From Companilactobacillus allii (GTDB taxonomy: Bacteria; Bacillota; Bacilli; Lactobacillales; Lactobacillaceae): a DNA stretch of 64,000 bases. A program made the translations under genes and the position numbers. The notes beneath the pieces were generated by a model. It saw nothing but the letters and a program-made list of their open reading frames with translations. It ran no database searches and had not been told where the DNA came from. This document shows, piece after piece, positions 8,471 through 17,021 of this stretch; position 1 is the stretch's first letter, and each line of letters opens with the position of its first letter. Location: positions 672,053-736,052 of the forward strand of contig NZ_CP019323.1 in assembly GCF_001971585.1 (NCBI RefSeq). Reading direction: 5' to 3'.

Positions 8471-8645
8471 GATAAAAATTGTTTATTATTTAAGTAAAAC
8501 CTATTTAACAGGATTTATTGGCTTGTTTGATAATTATTATCATAAAAATGGGTTGCAATATTTATTATCAGGATGTATATTAATGACAGCGGTTGCAGAT
8601 TGGCTACTATTACAAATAAAAATAAATTTAAATCGAGGGTTAACA

Positions 8646-9515
8646 ATGAAAAAACTATATTCTGCATTAATGACAGCATTTAACGATGACGGCTCAATTG
8701 ACGAAGCTGGAATAAGAGAAATGGTTCGTTACAATATTGACGTAAATAAGGTTGATGGTTTGTATGTTGGTGGTAGTACTGGTGAAAACTTCAATATGAA
8801 TCATGATCAAAAGAAACGAGTATTTGAAATTGCTATTGATGAAGCAAAAGACCAAGTTGACTTGATTGCTCAAGTAGGTTCTCTAGATTTGAATGAATCT
8901 AAAGAATTAGCTAAGTTCGTTACTGATTTGGGATATCCAAAGATTTCAGCAGTTACTCCTTTCTACTACAATTACACATTTGAAGAAATCAAACATTATT
9001 ATAATGAAATTTTAAAGGGCGTTGATAATAAGTTGTTGATTTATTCAATCCCAGCACTTACTGGAGTATCACTATCAATGGAACAATTCGGAGAATTATT
9101 CGAAAATCCAAAGATTATTGGTATCAAGTATACAAATGCTGATTTCTACCTATTAGAAAGAGTACGTAATACATTCCCTGATAAATTGATTCTATCTGGA
9201 TTCGATGAAATGTTATTGCCAGCATTGGCATTAGGTGTTGATGGTGCAATTGGTTCAACATATAACTTAAATGCAAAACGTGCTAAGGCTGAGATGATTG
9301 CATTTGACGAAGGTAATATTGAAAAAGCTCGTCAACTTCAAAAGGAAAGTAATGACTTGATCACTGCATTGATTAAAAACGATATCTATCCATCATTGAA
9401 ACTAGTATTCAATGAAATGGGTGTTCATGCTGGAGTTACAAAGGAACCAATGGCTAAACCAACTCCAGAAATGCGTGCCGGAGCAGAAAAAATCTACAAT
9501 GATTATTTAAAATAA
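8646..9515 (+). CDS. nanA: N-acetylneuraminate lyase
   Basis: 289 residues. The start is ATG 8646 behind GAGGG; an upstream in-frame extension lacks a ribosome site. The protein is a DapA/NAL-family TIM barrel: GGSTGEN near residues 43-49 binds the substrate carboxylate, Tyr in LLIYSIPALTGV (about 136) is the catalytic tyrosine and Lys in IIGIKYTNADF (about 161) forms the Schiff base. It splits N-acetylneuraminate into N-acetylmannosamine and pyruvate. nanE follows after 20 bases. The TNADF segment after the lysine fits lyase rather than dihydrodipicolinate synthase. Confidence 0.93.
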   Translation: MKKLYSALMTAFNDDGSIDEAGIREMVRYNIDVNKVDGLYVGGSTGENFNMNHDQKKRVFEIAIDEAKDQVDLIAQVGSLDLNESKELAKFVTDLGYPKISAVTPFYYNYTFEEIKHYYNEILKGVDNKLLIYSIPALTGVSLSMEQFGELFENPKIIGIKYTNADFYLLERVRNTFPDKLILSGFDEMLLPALALGVDGAIGSTYNLNAKRAKAEMIAFDEGNIEKARQLQKESNDLITALIKNDIYPSLKLVFNEMGVHAGVTKEPMAKPTPEMRAGAEKIYNDYLK

Positions 9516-9535
9516 AACTAAGAAGAGATAATGCT

Positions 9536-10228
9536 ATGAAAAATGAATTTTTAAGTATTGTAAATAAAAAATTAATTGTCTCTTGCCAAGCACTATCTGA
9601 TGAACCACTGCACAGTTCGTTTATTATGTCTCGAATGGCAAGAGCTGCAAAAATGGCAGGTTCAGTAGCTATTAGAGCCAATTCAGTTGTTGATATTCAG
9701 GCAATTCAAGATGAGACTAATTTGCCAATTATTGGATTGAGTAAAGTGGACTATGAAGATTCACCCGTTTATATCACTCCTACTATTAAAGAAATGAGAG
9801 CGGTAGCCAGTACAGGCGCACAGGTTGTTGCTTGTGATGTAACTGGTCAAGCTCGGCCTAATGGTGAGAAGCTAGCAGATATTGTCAAACAAATGCGTAA
9901 GGAATTCCCTGATACATTGTTAATGGCTGATACTGCAACAATTGAAAATGTAAAAGAAGCCAATGAACTAAACTTTGATATTATTGGTACAACAATGCAT
10001 GGTTATACACCTGACACTGAAGGACTAAATATTGCAGATGATGATTTCAGTTATTTGAAGGAAGTTTTGGAAGTTGCAAAGCATCCAGTAATTGCTGAAG
10101 GTAAGGTGGATACACCACAAAAAGCTCGTCGCTGTATAGATCTAGGTTGTCATGCTGTAGTTGTAGGTGGTGCTATAACAAGACCATTAGAAATAGCAAC
10201 TAAGTTTATTAATACCGTTAATGCTTAG
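9536..10228 (+). CDS. nanE: N-acetylmannosamine-6-phosphate 2-epimerase
   Basis: 230 residues, the family's standard length. Typical segments are LIVSCQALSDEPLHSS near the start, AARAG-like AAKMAGSVAIRANSV, then VACDVTGQARPNG, LLMADTATIENV and AEGKVDTPQKAR, ending with VVVGGAITRPLEIA. It converts ManNAc-6-P to GlcNAc-6-P, the step after lyase and ManNAc kinase. Second gene of a two-gene operon with nanA, closed by a strong terminator 9 bases after the stop. Confidence 0.95.
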   Translation: MKNEFLSIVNKKLIVSCQALSDEPLHSSFIMSRMARAAKMAGSVAIRANSVVDIQAIQDETNLPIIGLSKVDYEDSPVYITPTIKEMRAVASTGAQVVACDVTGQARPNGEKLADIVKQMRKEFPDTLLMADTATIENVKEANELNFDIIGTTMHGYTPDTEGLNIADDDFSYLKEVLEVAKHPVIAEGKVDTPQKARRCIDLGCHAVVVGGAITRPLEIATKFINTVNA

Positions 10229-10236
10229 TTACAACA

Positions 10237-10277
10237 AATAAGACCTAATATTTGCGATGCAAATATTAGGTCTTATT
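10237..10277. terminator. Bidirectional terminator between nanE and the RpiR gene
   Basis: A perfect 19-bp stem: AATAAGACCTAATATTTGC pairs with its complement at 10259-10277 around a three-base loop, with T/A tracts on both sides. It serves both convergent transcripts. Confidence 0.9.
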
Positions 10278-10281
10278 GTCA

Positions 10282-11100
10282 CTATTTAGTTCTGAATTTA
10301 TTATCAAGAATCATCTCTACAGTATGATTCATACGATCACTATAGGTTTTGTTTTCCAATAGCATTGTGGTTATGATATCTAGTGCATATGTAATAGCAA
10401 ATTGTGAGTTAATGAAACGAGTATTGTCTACAAAATTACTATTCTTGACTAAAATTGGATAGTCACTTAACTCGTATAGTGGACTTTTCTTAATACCAGT
10501 AATTCCAATTACTTTAGTACCATTGAGTTGGGCAGCTTGAGCAGCCCTGTTTAGATCATTTGTATTACCAGATGTGGATAAGGCCAAGATAATATCATTT
10601 TTACCCATAATTCCACTTGTTATATACATGATATGACTCTCTGTCATTGGAAATGCTGCTATACCCATTCTGAGTAGACGCTGCGTCATTTCTTGAGCTG
10701 TATATCCGGAACTGCCTATTCCAAAGATATAGATTCTATTACACTTAGATATTAAGTCAACAATTGTGCGAAGACTAGTAACATCAAGACTTTCCCAGGT
10801 GTCATTCAAAACATGTTTATAGAAACTGAATACCTCATCAGGAATAGAACCTTTTTCTACCTTATTTGAATTTGTAGAATGATTTTCAGTTAGCTTTAGT
10901 TTAAAGTCATAGAAATTATGACAATCCATTTTTTTAACAAAACGTGTAATGGTTGCATTACTTACACCAACTGCTTTTGCCAATGTATTAATACTCATTT
11001 GTTTAACACTGTCAGGGTCTTGAATCACACGCATAGCAACTTTTCGTTCTTGTCGAGAAAGAGTCGGCAATTTTTCTTCAACTAATTTTAAAGTATCCAT
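10282..11100 (-). CDS. RpiR/MurR-family regulator, probable sialic acid repressor
   Basis: 272 residues from ATG 11100, chosen because AAGGAG lies 5 bases upstream; eight further in-frame codons upstream have no such signal. An N-terminal helix-turn-helix (LAKAVGVSNATITRFVKKM, about residues 37-55) is joined to a SIS sugar-isomerase domain (IYIFGIGSSGYTAQEM, then ILALSTSGNTNDLN) that binds phosphosugars. Regulators of this family control nan genes in several bacteria. Placed between nanE and the ROK kinase, it most likely senses ManNAc-6-P, GlcNAc-6-P or a related sugar. Confidence 0.88.
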   Translation of the reverse strand: MDTLKLVEEKLPTLSRQERKVAMRVIQDPDSVKQMSINTLAKAVGVSNATITRFVKKMDCHNFYDFKLKLTENHSTNSNKVEKGSIPDEVFSFYKHVLNDTWESLDVTSLRTIVDLISKCNRIYIFGIGSSGYTAQEMTQRLLRMGIAAFPMTESHIMYITSGIMGKNDIILALSTSGNTNDLNRAAQAAQLNGTKVIGITGIKKSPLYELSDYPILVKNSNFVDNTRFINSQFAITYALDIITTMLLENKTYSDRMNHTVEMILDNKFRTK

Positions 11101-11192
11101 TTTAACTCCTTCATTATTTACCAATAGTATACAGTAATAAATATCGTATTTAATTTATCTAATAAATATTAACATAATAGGGGATGAAGATT

Positions 11193-12053
11193 GTGAGTAA
11201 TAAATTATTTTTAGCTTTTGATATTGGTGGTACAACTATAAAATATGGAATTGTCGATAACGAATTGAATGTAGTTGATTTTGGTAGTACTGAAACCAAA
11301 CATAATATTAATGGTTATATCTTAACTGAATTACAAGAGATAACAAAGGATGTTCAAAAAAAGCATGAACTAAGTGGTATTGGTGTGAGTACAGCAGGAA
11401 TTGTCAAAGATGGTAAAATTCTTTATGCAGGTCCAACTATTCCTGGTTACCAAGGAACAGATATTCAAGGTACTTTAGAGGCACAAACAGGATTAAGCGT
11501 GTTTGTAGTAAACGATGTTGATGCAGCATTATTAGGTGAAAATCTAGCCGGAATATCACAAAATAGTGATTCTACATATTGTGTGGCTCTAGGTACAGGT
11601 ATTGGTGGTGCATATTTAAATAATGATCAGTTGTTAAGTGGTTCTCATGCCTATGCAAATTCAATAGGATATACATTGTATGATGATAAAACAAAGACCA
11701 ATTATGAGCAACGAGCATCAACACTTACTTTACAACATAATTTAGAGAAATATGATACTGGAGTTATTGACGCATTTGAGTTTGCTAAATTAGATAAACA
11801 ACCATATTTGAGAATAATAAATGATTGGGCAGAAGAAGTTTCAAAAGGGCTAGTTAATATAGTGCTACTGTATGATCCTGAAGTTCTGGTAATTGGTGGT
11901 GCGGTTTCAAAGCAAGGTGATTATTTACTTAAACTGTTGCATGATCATATGAGTAAGATGATTCCTGAGGGGTTATTCAAAACGGAATTAAAGATAGCTA
12001 AATTAACTGATAAAGCACAGATTTATGGAGCAGTATCAAAATTTATTTCATAA
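11193..12053 (+). CDS. nanK: ROK-family sugar kinase, probable N-acetylmannosamine kinase
   Basis: 286 residues from GTG 11193; the ATG at 11184 abuts its AGGGG too closely to be used. ATP-binding LAFDIGGTTIKYG opens the protein; VVNDVDAALLGE holds the catalytic Asp; GTGIGGAYL is the second phosphate motif; VLVIGGAVSKQ closes it. It would phosphorylate ManNAc to ManNAc-6-P between nanA and nanE. The His in GSHAYANSIG is kept, but the usual ROK zinc motif CxCGxxGCxE is absent, as in some other Gram-positive ROK kinases. Named from context; the sugar is not provable from sequence. Confidence 0.8.
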   Translation: MSNKLFLAFDIGGTTIKYGIVDNELNVVDFGSTETKHNINGYILTELQEITKDVQKKHELSGIGVSTAGIVKDGKILYAGPTIPGYQGTDIQGTLEAQTGLSVFVVNDVDAALLGENLAGISQNSDSTYCVALGTGIGGAYLNNDQLLSGSHAYANSIGYTLYDDKTKTNYEQRASTLTLQHNLEKYDTGVIDAFEFAKLDKQPYLRIINDWAEEVSKGLVNIVLLYDPEVLVIGGAVSKQGDYLLKLLHDHMSKMIPEGLFKTELKIAKLTDKAQIYGAVSKFIS

Positions 12054-12055
12054 TA

Positions 12056-12391
12056 TCTTCACAAATAGTTATAGAATTATTCGTAATTTCCCAATTAATT
12101 ATTCATAAATTAACGTTATTATTTAAGCATAGTCAAATAACAAAGAGGTGAACGAATGAAACGGTAAACCTGGCAACAACCCTTATAAATTCTAAAAAAT
12201 AACAATTACACAAAATAGATAAAACCCTTAAAAACATATATTAATCCCTATAAATAAAACTTCATTTAATCCCCCCTTAAATTAAATGAAACCCCTCATA
12301 AAAGCATATATACACATAAAATATATTTCCCCCCTGATATATATTTTGAAAAAGCAAACCTCACATCTTTAGTTGATGTGAGGTTTTTTGT
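12056..12391 (+). repeat. Dispersed repeat R1, copy 4
   Basis: Nearly identical to copy 3 over its full length, including the AACCTCACATC/GATGTGAGGTT terminator (12357-12390). The three-codon ORF here is MKR (12156-12167), one codon different from copy 3. Hairpin 1 keeps the TTCATTTAAT/ATTAAATGAA stem around CCCCCCTTAA. As with copies 1 and 3, the element ends against a convergent gene. Confidence 0.72.
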
Positions 12392-12397
12392 TTATAA

Positions 12398-12760
12398 CTA
12401 ATTGAGTAATGTAACTATAAATTCAACGAAGACCATTGCAGTAGTAAGAACGATAATTATTTTTTCACCTAGAATATAGTAGCTTTCTAGTGGACGATAG
12501 GATTCATGAATATTATCCAAATTACGTTCGCGTAAGCGATTGAAGTAAATGAAAGCTAATATTCCTAACCATAATATTAGGCCGAATAATGGATAAACAA
12601 AGATATTTGATTTTATTCCCCAAGGAGAAAGATCAGTAGTAGCAGTTGGTACATAAATCTTGTCAGGTAAAAGTGGATATATTAGGAATGAAACCAAGAG
12701 GGGGATAAGTGCATAAAGAGTTTGTTTCTTTAAATTATAATGTTTTGTTTTAGTTAGCAT
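12398..12760 (-). CDS. Small three-helix membrane protein, DUF1648-like
   Basis: 120 residues with three hydrophobic segments (about 13-29, 53-71, 97-117). The LIYPLLPDKIYVPT turn after the first helix resembles the LPxxIPxH loop of DUF1648/SdpI-like proteins. Its ATG overlaps the last 11 bases of the esterase gene upstream, so the two are translated together. Function unknown. Confidence 0.6.
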   Translation of the reverse strand: MLTKTKHYNLKKQTLYALIPLLVSFLIYPLLPDKIYVPTATTDLSPWGIKSNIFVYPLFGLILWLGILAFIYFNRLRERNLDNIHESYRPLESYYILGEKIIIVLTTAMVFVEFIVTLLN

Positions 12761-13544
12761 ATTGCTCTCCTTTGTTAAATAACCATTTCATAACTATTGG
12801 TAGTTGTTTATTCCATAAAGTCCAATTGTGTTGACCAGGATCCTTTCGCCAAGTGAAATTGTCTTTAAAGACGTTTGAAAATTGTGATTTAGACGCTTGA
12901 TCCATATTTCTTAAGATATCATCAGATCCAGTTGTTATTAGAACATTTAATGAAGAGGAATCTTCAAGATGATTTAATAGATATTCAATATCTATATTAC
13001 TTCCACTCAATTCATCTGAATTAAAAGCTAGGTCGAAATCGGGCATTGTTTTAGCTTGTTCTGTTTTGAATTTCGCCAAATTTGTTACTGGTGATAAGGC
13101 CGCAACAGCATTGAACTTTTCAGGAAAGGTTAGAGCCCATCGTAAAGCTCCATATCCACCCATGGAATTACCGATTAGATAATTGTCACTTTTTTTGGTA
13201 CTGAGAGGGAATATGAACTGCATTCTATCAGGTAATTCTTTCGTTAAGAAGTCCCAATAATTCGGTCCTTGGAACATGTTTGTGTAAAATCCTCGTTCAG
13301 TTTGTGGCATAACGACTGCCACTTGGTATTGAGTGGCAAGTTGTTCTATAGAGGTTCTTCGTAACCAGATAGAAGAATCACCACCCAAGCCATGTAATAA
13401 CCAAATAGTCGGAAGCTTTTTATTACCTTTAGTAAATTCAGGTAAAACATTTCCATCATTATCCATGGGTTCCGGTAGGATAACTCTTGTTTCGACGTAT
13501 CTTTTTAAGATATTTGAATAAAAATTATTAATATGTATCGACAA
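12750..13544 (-). CDS. EstA-like esterase (PF00756 / tributyrin esterase type)
   Basis: 264 residues starting at TTG 13544, supported by GGAGGT six bases upstream. WLLHGLGGDSSIWLRR gives the oxyanion region, LIGNSMGGYGALRWAL holds the nucleophile Ser (near residue 135), an acidic residue in ITTGSDD and the His in DPGQHNWTLW complete the triad. This is the family of lactococcal tributyrin esterase and pneumococcal EstA, the latter reported to deacetylate O-acetylated sialic acid. It lies between the sialic acid and muropeptide loci, so either set of acetylated sugars could be its target. No signal peptide. Confidence 0.85.
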   Translation of the reverse strand: MSIHINNFYSNILKRYVETRVILPEPMDNDGNVLPEFTKGNKKLPTIWLLHGLGGDSSIWLRRTSIEQLATQYQVAVVMPQTERGFYTNMFQGPNYWDFLTKELPDRMQFIFPLSTKKSDNYLIGNSMGGYGALRWALTFPEKFNAVAALSPVTNLAKFKTEQAKTMPDFDLAFNSDELSGSNIDIEYLLNHLEDSSSLNVLITTGSDDILRNMDQASKSQFSNVFKDNFTWRKDPGQHNWTLWNKQLPIVMKWLFNKGEQYAN

Positions 13545-13556
13545 AGTAAGACCTCC

Positions 13557-14288
13557 TTAATTAAATGTATTAAGATTTATGAATTTATTGTCACTCATAA
13601 TATGTAATCCAAAATAGTTGGTTAGTAAGTAACTTATTGTATATTCCAAATTAACATCTTCTTTATAAACCCAGCGTTCAATTCTAACGACTATTGTATT
13701 AATTGGAACATGAAGGTAGTCAGCAACTCTTTGATTTGATATTGGTACTATTGAATAATTTTGGCTGAACTCTTGCTGTAACATATCTAAATTGGCTTCT
13801 TTGTTGATTAAGGCATAAATTGAATTGATCTTACTGGGATGTTTAATGTCATTAGTATCAATTAGATTTTTAGCATACCAAGAGGTTGAATACTCAAAAG
13901 GGGCGTTATTAACCTGACGTAATCTCTCAAAATACCAAGTTTCTGTATTTTTAAAATTAGCTTTTAGTGGTGGATTAATAGCATCGTTTGCAATTAATAC
14001 TGCCACTTGTTCATTGTTTGGATCATAGATGTGGGTATCAGTTATTTTTACGGAAGTTCCACGATTAAACTTAGAGACAAAACTGCCACGTCCTTGTACC
14101 CGACGAATATAACCTTCACTGGCCAGAGTATTTAAAACCCGGACAGCAGTAGTGGAACTGACTTGATATTTTGTGCGAATGTCATTTTCACTGTAGAAGG
14201 GATCATTCTTTTTGAATTTTGTAGAATTTAATTCTAGTACTAATGAGTTAAAAATGGTTTTATAAATTGGTTCCTTTTTACTGGTCAT
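13557..14288 (-). CDS. GntR-family (HutC/UTRA) regulator of the amino-sugar PTS operon
   Basis: 243 residues. The N-terminal winged helix contains YQVSSTTAVRVLNTLASEGY and RRVQGRGSFVSKF; the C-terminal two thirds is a UTRA ligand-binding domain (TWYFERLRQVNNAPFEYSTS). UTRA regulators usually bind phosphosugars. It is divergent from the PTS IIC gene, and two identical palindromes lie in the gap. Likely ligands are MurNAc-6-P or GlcNAc-6-P. SD AAAGGAG precedes the ATG. Its 3' end is 12 bases upstream of the EstA-like gene's start. Confidence 0.88.
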   Translation of the reverse strand: MTSKKEPIYKTIFNSLVLELNSTKFKKNDPFYSENDIRTKYQVSSTTAVRVLNTLASEGYIRRVQGRGSFVSKFNRGTSVKITDTHIYDPNNEQVAVLIANDAINPPLKANFKNTETWYFERLRQVNNAPFEYSTSWYAKNLIDTNDIKHPSKINSIYALINKEANLDMLQQEFSQNYSIVPISNQRVADYLHVPINTIVVRIERWVYKEDVNLEYTISYLLTNYFGLHIMSDNKFINLNTFN

Positions 14289-14305
14289 GATGACTCCTTT
14301 TAAGG

Positions 14306-14317
14306 TTAATGCATTAA
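14306..14317. promoter_or_regulatory. Palindromic operator 1 of the GntR regulator
   Basis: TTAATGCATTAA is a perfect 12-bp palindrome just upstream of the GntR gene. The same 12 bases recur at 14419-14430. Confidence 0.65.
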
Positions 14318-14418
14318 ATGTATATACTTATTGAAAATAAAAACAATTTATTGTTAAACAAGTCTTGCAAGCGATAAACTTTTGGATTGTTCTATGTTAC
14401 GCTTGGTACTGGTTAAGC

Positions 14419-14430
14419 TTAATGCATTAA
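14419..14430. promoter_or_regulatory. Palindromic operator 2 of the GntR regulator
   Basis: TTAATGCATTAA again, 50 bases before the PTS start. Two identical sites 113 bp apart could allow looping or separate control of the divergent genes. A looser cre-like sequence (TTGCAAGCGATAAACT) begins at 14364 between them. Confidence 0.65.
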
Positions 14431-14479
14431 CTTGGATTGAGCAAGACAAATTTCTTAATATTTAAAGGGGATGGAAATA

Positions 14480-15820
14480 TTGGATAAACAGCAAAAACCT
14501 TGGATGCAAAAGACCGTTGAAATAATGGGTAAGATTGCAGCTAATCGTTATTTACGTGCTATTCGTGATGGTATGGCTGTCATCATTCCAGTTGCCATTG
14601 TTGGATCGTTTTTCACGATTCTTACACAAATGCCAATTGATGCTTGGAAGACATTTATTCAACCATATGCAGCAGGTTTAGCAATTCCAATTAATTTTTC
14701 AATGGGATTCATGTCAATTTATGCTGCTTTTGCTATCGCGGGTCGTTTAGCTGAAGAGTATGATTTTGACAAGATTTCAACTGGTGCCGTTTCAGTAATG
14801 ATCTTCTTATTACTAGCGGTTAAACCAATTACAACAACTCCAGCTGCTTTTAAGGCATTAGGTCTTAAAGCCGCTGCTACAGTCGTTCCACTAACTAATT
14901 TCGGTGCGGCTGGATTATTTACTGCTATGTTAGCTGCCATTTTGACAGCAGAAGTAACTCGACTATGTCGAGATCATCACCTGGTAATTACGTTACCAGA
15001 TGGTGTACCTCCCGCAGTTGCTGCTTCATTTTCAGCATTGATTCCAGCAACAATTTTAATCGTTGGTGCTTGGACAATTCATATCGGATTTAATTTCGAT
15101 ATCAATTCATTTTTACAATGGATATTCAGTCCACTTGGATACTTCGGACGTGATAATCTAGCTTCTGTAATTGTGCCAATTCTTTTGACAGATATTGCAT
15201 GGTTATTTGGTATTCATGGTGCCGCATTAGCAACACCAATATTCTGGCCATTATGGTATCCGAACTTAAATGCAAATATGGCTGCACTTTCCAAAGGTGC
15301 TACAGCCGCAACAGTACCTCACTATATGACTGAGCAATTCTTCCAATGGTTCGTCTATGTTGGTGGTGCCGGTGCAACGCTTTCGTTGTGTATTTTATTA
15401 GCCTTTTTCTCAAAGTCTAGTTTTGGTAAGACTATGGGTAAAGTTACACTAGTTCCATCGATTTTTAACATTAATGAACCTGTAATTTTCGGTGTTCCTA
15501 TTGTTATGAATCCATACTTTGCTATTCCATTTGTTTTTGCTCCACTTGCAATGGGTATTATAACTTGGTTTGCTACAATTACTCACTTGGTTAATAGAAC
15601 AATTGCCTTAGTTCCATGGACATTACCTGGGCCTATTGGTGCATTTATGGCCACAGGATTTGATTGGAGAGCGGCAGTTTTGAATATTATTAATATTCTT
15701 GTTGCTCTAGCTATTTACTACCCATTCTTTAAGATTTGGGATAAGAATCAATTGAAAAAAGAACAACTTGCTGCTGAAGAAGATATAAAAAAAGCTGATG
15801 CTTCTGCAGCCACTGCATAA
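14480..15820 (+). CDS. PTS IIC component, lactose/cellobiose family
   Basis: 446 residues from TTG 14480, nine bases after AGGGG; ATG 14471 touches the ribosome site and gives a less typical start. Ten or so membrane segments; the conserved FNINEPVIFGVPIVMNP motif of the lactose/cellobiose IIC family is near residue 335. It needs separate IIA and IIB proteins, which are not in this window. The genes that follow act on MurNAc-6-P compounds, so the substrate is probably MurNAc-GlcNAc or another cell-wall amino sugar rather than cellobiose. Confidence 0.85.
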   Translation: MDKQQKPWMQKTVEIMGKIAANRYLRAIRDGMAVIIPVAIVGSFFTILTQMPIDAWKTFIQPYAAGLAIPINFSMGFMSIYAAFAIAGRLAEEYDFDKISTGAVSVMIFLLLAVKPITTTPAAFKALGLKAAATVVPLTNFGAAGLFTAMLAAILTAEVTRLCRDHHLVITLPDGVPPAVAASFSALIPATILIVGAWTIHIGFNFDINSFLQWIFSPLGYFGRDNLASVIVPILLTDIAWLFGIHGAALATPIFWPLWYPNLNANMAALSKGATAATVPHYMTEQFFQWFVYVGGAGATLSLCILLAFFSKSSFGKTMGKVTLVPSIFNINEPVIFGVPIVMNPYFAIPFVFAPLAMGIITWFATITHLVNRTIALVPWTLPGPIGAFMATGFDWRAAVLNIINILVALAIYYPFFKIWDKNQLKKEQLAAEEDIKKADASAATA

Positions 15821-15836
15821 TAAGGGAGTTAATTAG

Positions 15837-16931
15837 ATGTTAGGAATTTCAATTTATCCCAATAAAGCTACTACTGAAGAAAATATTGCTTATCTACAGT
15901 TAGCAGCAAAATACGGATTTAAGCGGGTCTTTGCGAGTCTTTTAGAGGTAACTCCAGATAATAAGGATGAGGTATTAGGACAATTCAAAAAGATTTTTAC
16001 CGTTGCCAATGATTTGAAAATGAGAGTTACTTTAGATGTTAATCCTAGATTATTTGGAGTTTTAGGAGTTGATTATCATAATTTAACATTGTTCAAAGAA
16101 ATTGGAGCTAGTGCTATTCGTCTAGATGCAAACTTTGATGGATTAACCGAATCATTAATGAGCTTTGAGGATTCAGGACTTGATATTGAACTTAATCTGT
16201 CATCAGACGCAGGTAATATTGAAAATATTATGTCATATGCCCCCAACAATAAGCGATTGAGCGGTTGTCACAACTTCTATCCACAACGTTTCACAGGACT
16301 TGACCTAGATTTCTTCACTAAATGTAGTGCCAAATATAAGAAACTAGGATTAAGAACAGCTGCTTTTGTAACTTCACAAGTAGCAACAACTGGTCCGCAT
16401 CCATTCAATGACGGATTACCAACTTTGGAGATGCATCGAGACTTGCCAATTGAGGTTCAAGCCAAACATCTTTTAGCTACCGGATTGATTGATGATATTT
16501 TAATTAGTAATCAATTTGCTAGTGAGACTGAATTGAAAAAATTGAGTCAAATAAATCAAGATCAATTGAGTTTAGCAGTTGATTTTGCTTCAAATGTTAC
16601 ACAAATTGAAAAAGATATTTTATTGAATTATCAACATTTCTATCGTGGTGATATTAACAGTTATAGTGTTAGATCCACTTTTGTTAAACTTAAGTATAAG
16701 AATGAGAGTATTCCTGCTAATAATACGATTGAAGAATTACATCCAGGAGATATTACAATTGGTAATGATTCTTTCGGTCAATATAAAGGAGAAGTGAATA
16801 TTGTTAAACAGGCAATGCCAAATATCGACCAACACAAGAATGTTGTTGGGCATGTGGCTGAAGTTGAGCAATTTTTGATTCCTTATATTAAGCCTTGGAT
16901 GAAGTTCCGATTTGAAACTTTTAAGCCATAA
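15837..16931 (+). CDS. mupG: DUF871 protein, MupG-like 6-phospho-N-acetylmuramidase
   Basis: 364 residues. An N-terminal TIM barrel (LGISIYPNKATTEENIAYLQ, RVTLDVNP, LSGCHNFYPQ, TAAFVTSQV) is followed by a cyclophilin-like C-terminal domain from about residue 245. This is the DUF871 architecture; the Staphylococcus aureus member MupG hydrolyses MurNAc-6-P-GlcNAc to MurNAc-6-P and GlcNAc. Sixteen bases after the PTS gene and upstream of murQ, which supports that assignment. A terminator separates it from murQ. Confidence 0.82.
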   Translation: MLGISIYPNKATTEENIAYLQLAAKYGFKRVFASLLEVTPDNKDEVLGQFKKIFTVANDLKMRVTLDVNPRLFGVLGVDYHNLTLFKEIGASAIRLDANFDGLTESLMSFEDSGLDIELNLSSDAGNIENIMSYAPNNKRLSGCHNFYPQRFTGLDLDFFTKCSAKYKKLGLRTAAFVTSQVATTGPHPFNDGLPTLEMHRDLPIEVQAKHLLATGLIDDILISNQFASETELKKLSQINQDQLSLAVDFASNVTQIEKDILLNYQHFYRGDINSYSVRSTFVKLKYKNESIPANNTIEELHPGDITIGNDSFGQYKGEVNIVKQAMPNIDQHKNVVGHVAEVEQFLIPYIKPWMKFRFETFKP

Positions 16932-16936
16932 GAATT

Positions 16937-16979
16937 TAGGAGCATGCTATCGTCTGGTAGAATGCTCCTATTTTTTTTA
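16937..16979 (+). terminator. Terminator after the mupG-like gene
   Basis: AGGAGCAT pairs with ATGCTCCT, followed by eight T residues. The murQ pair then has its own TATAAT about 20 bases beyond. Confidence 0.85.
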
Positions 16980-17021
16980 GACAGTAATTCAATTGTATAA
17001 TTATATTAAGGGGAAAAAGAT

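Noticed and set aside
8523-8645. N-terminal extension of nanA by 41 codons
   Set aside because: It lies in the promoter region without a ribosome site; ATG 8646 has one and gives standard lyase length.
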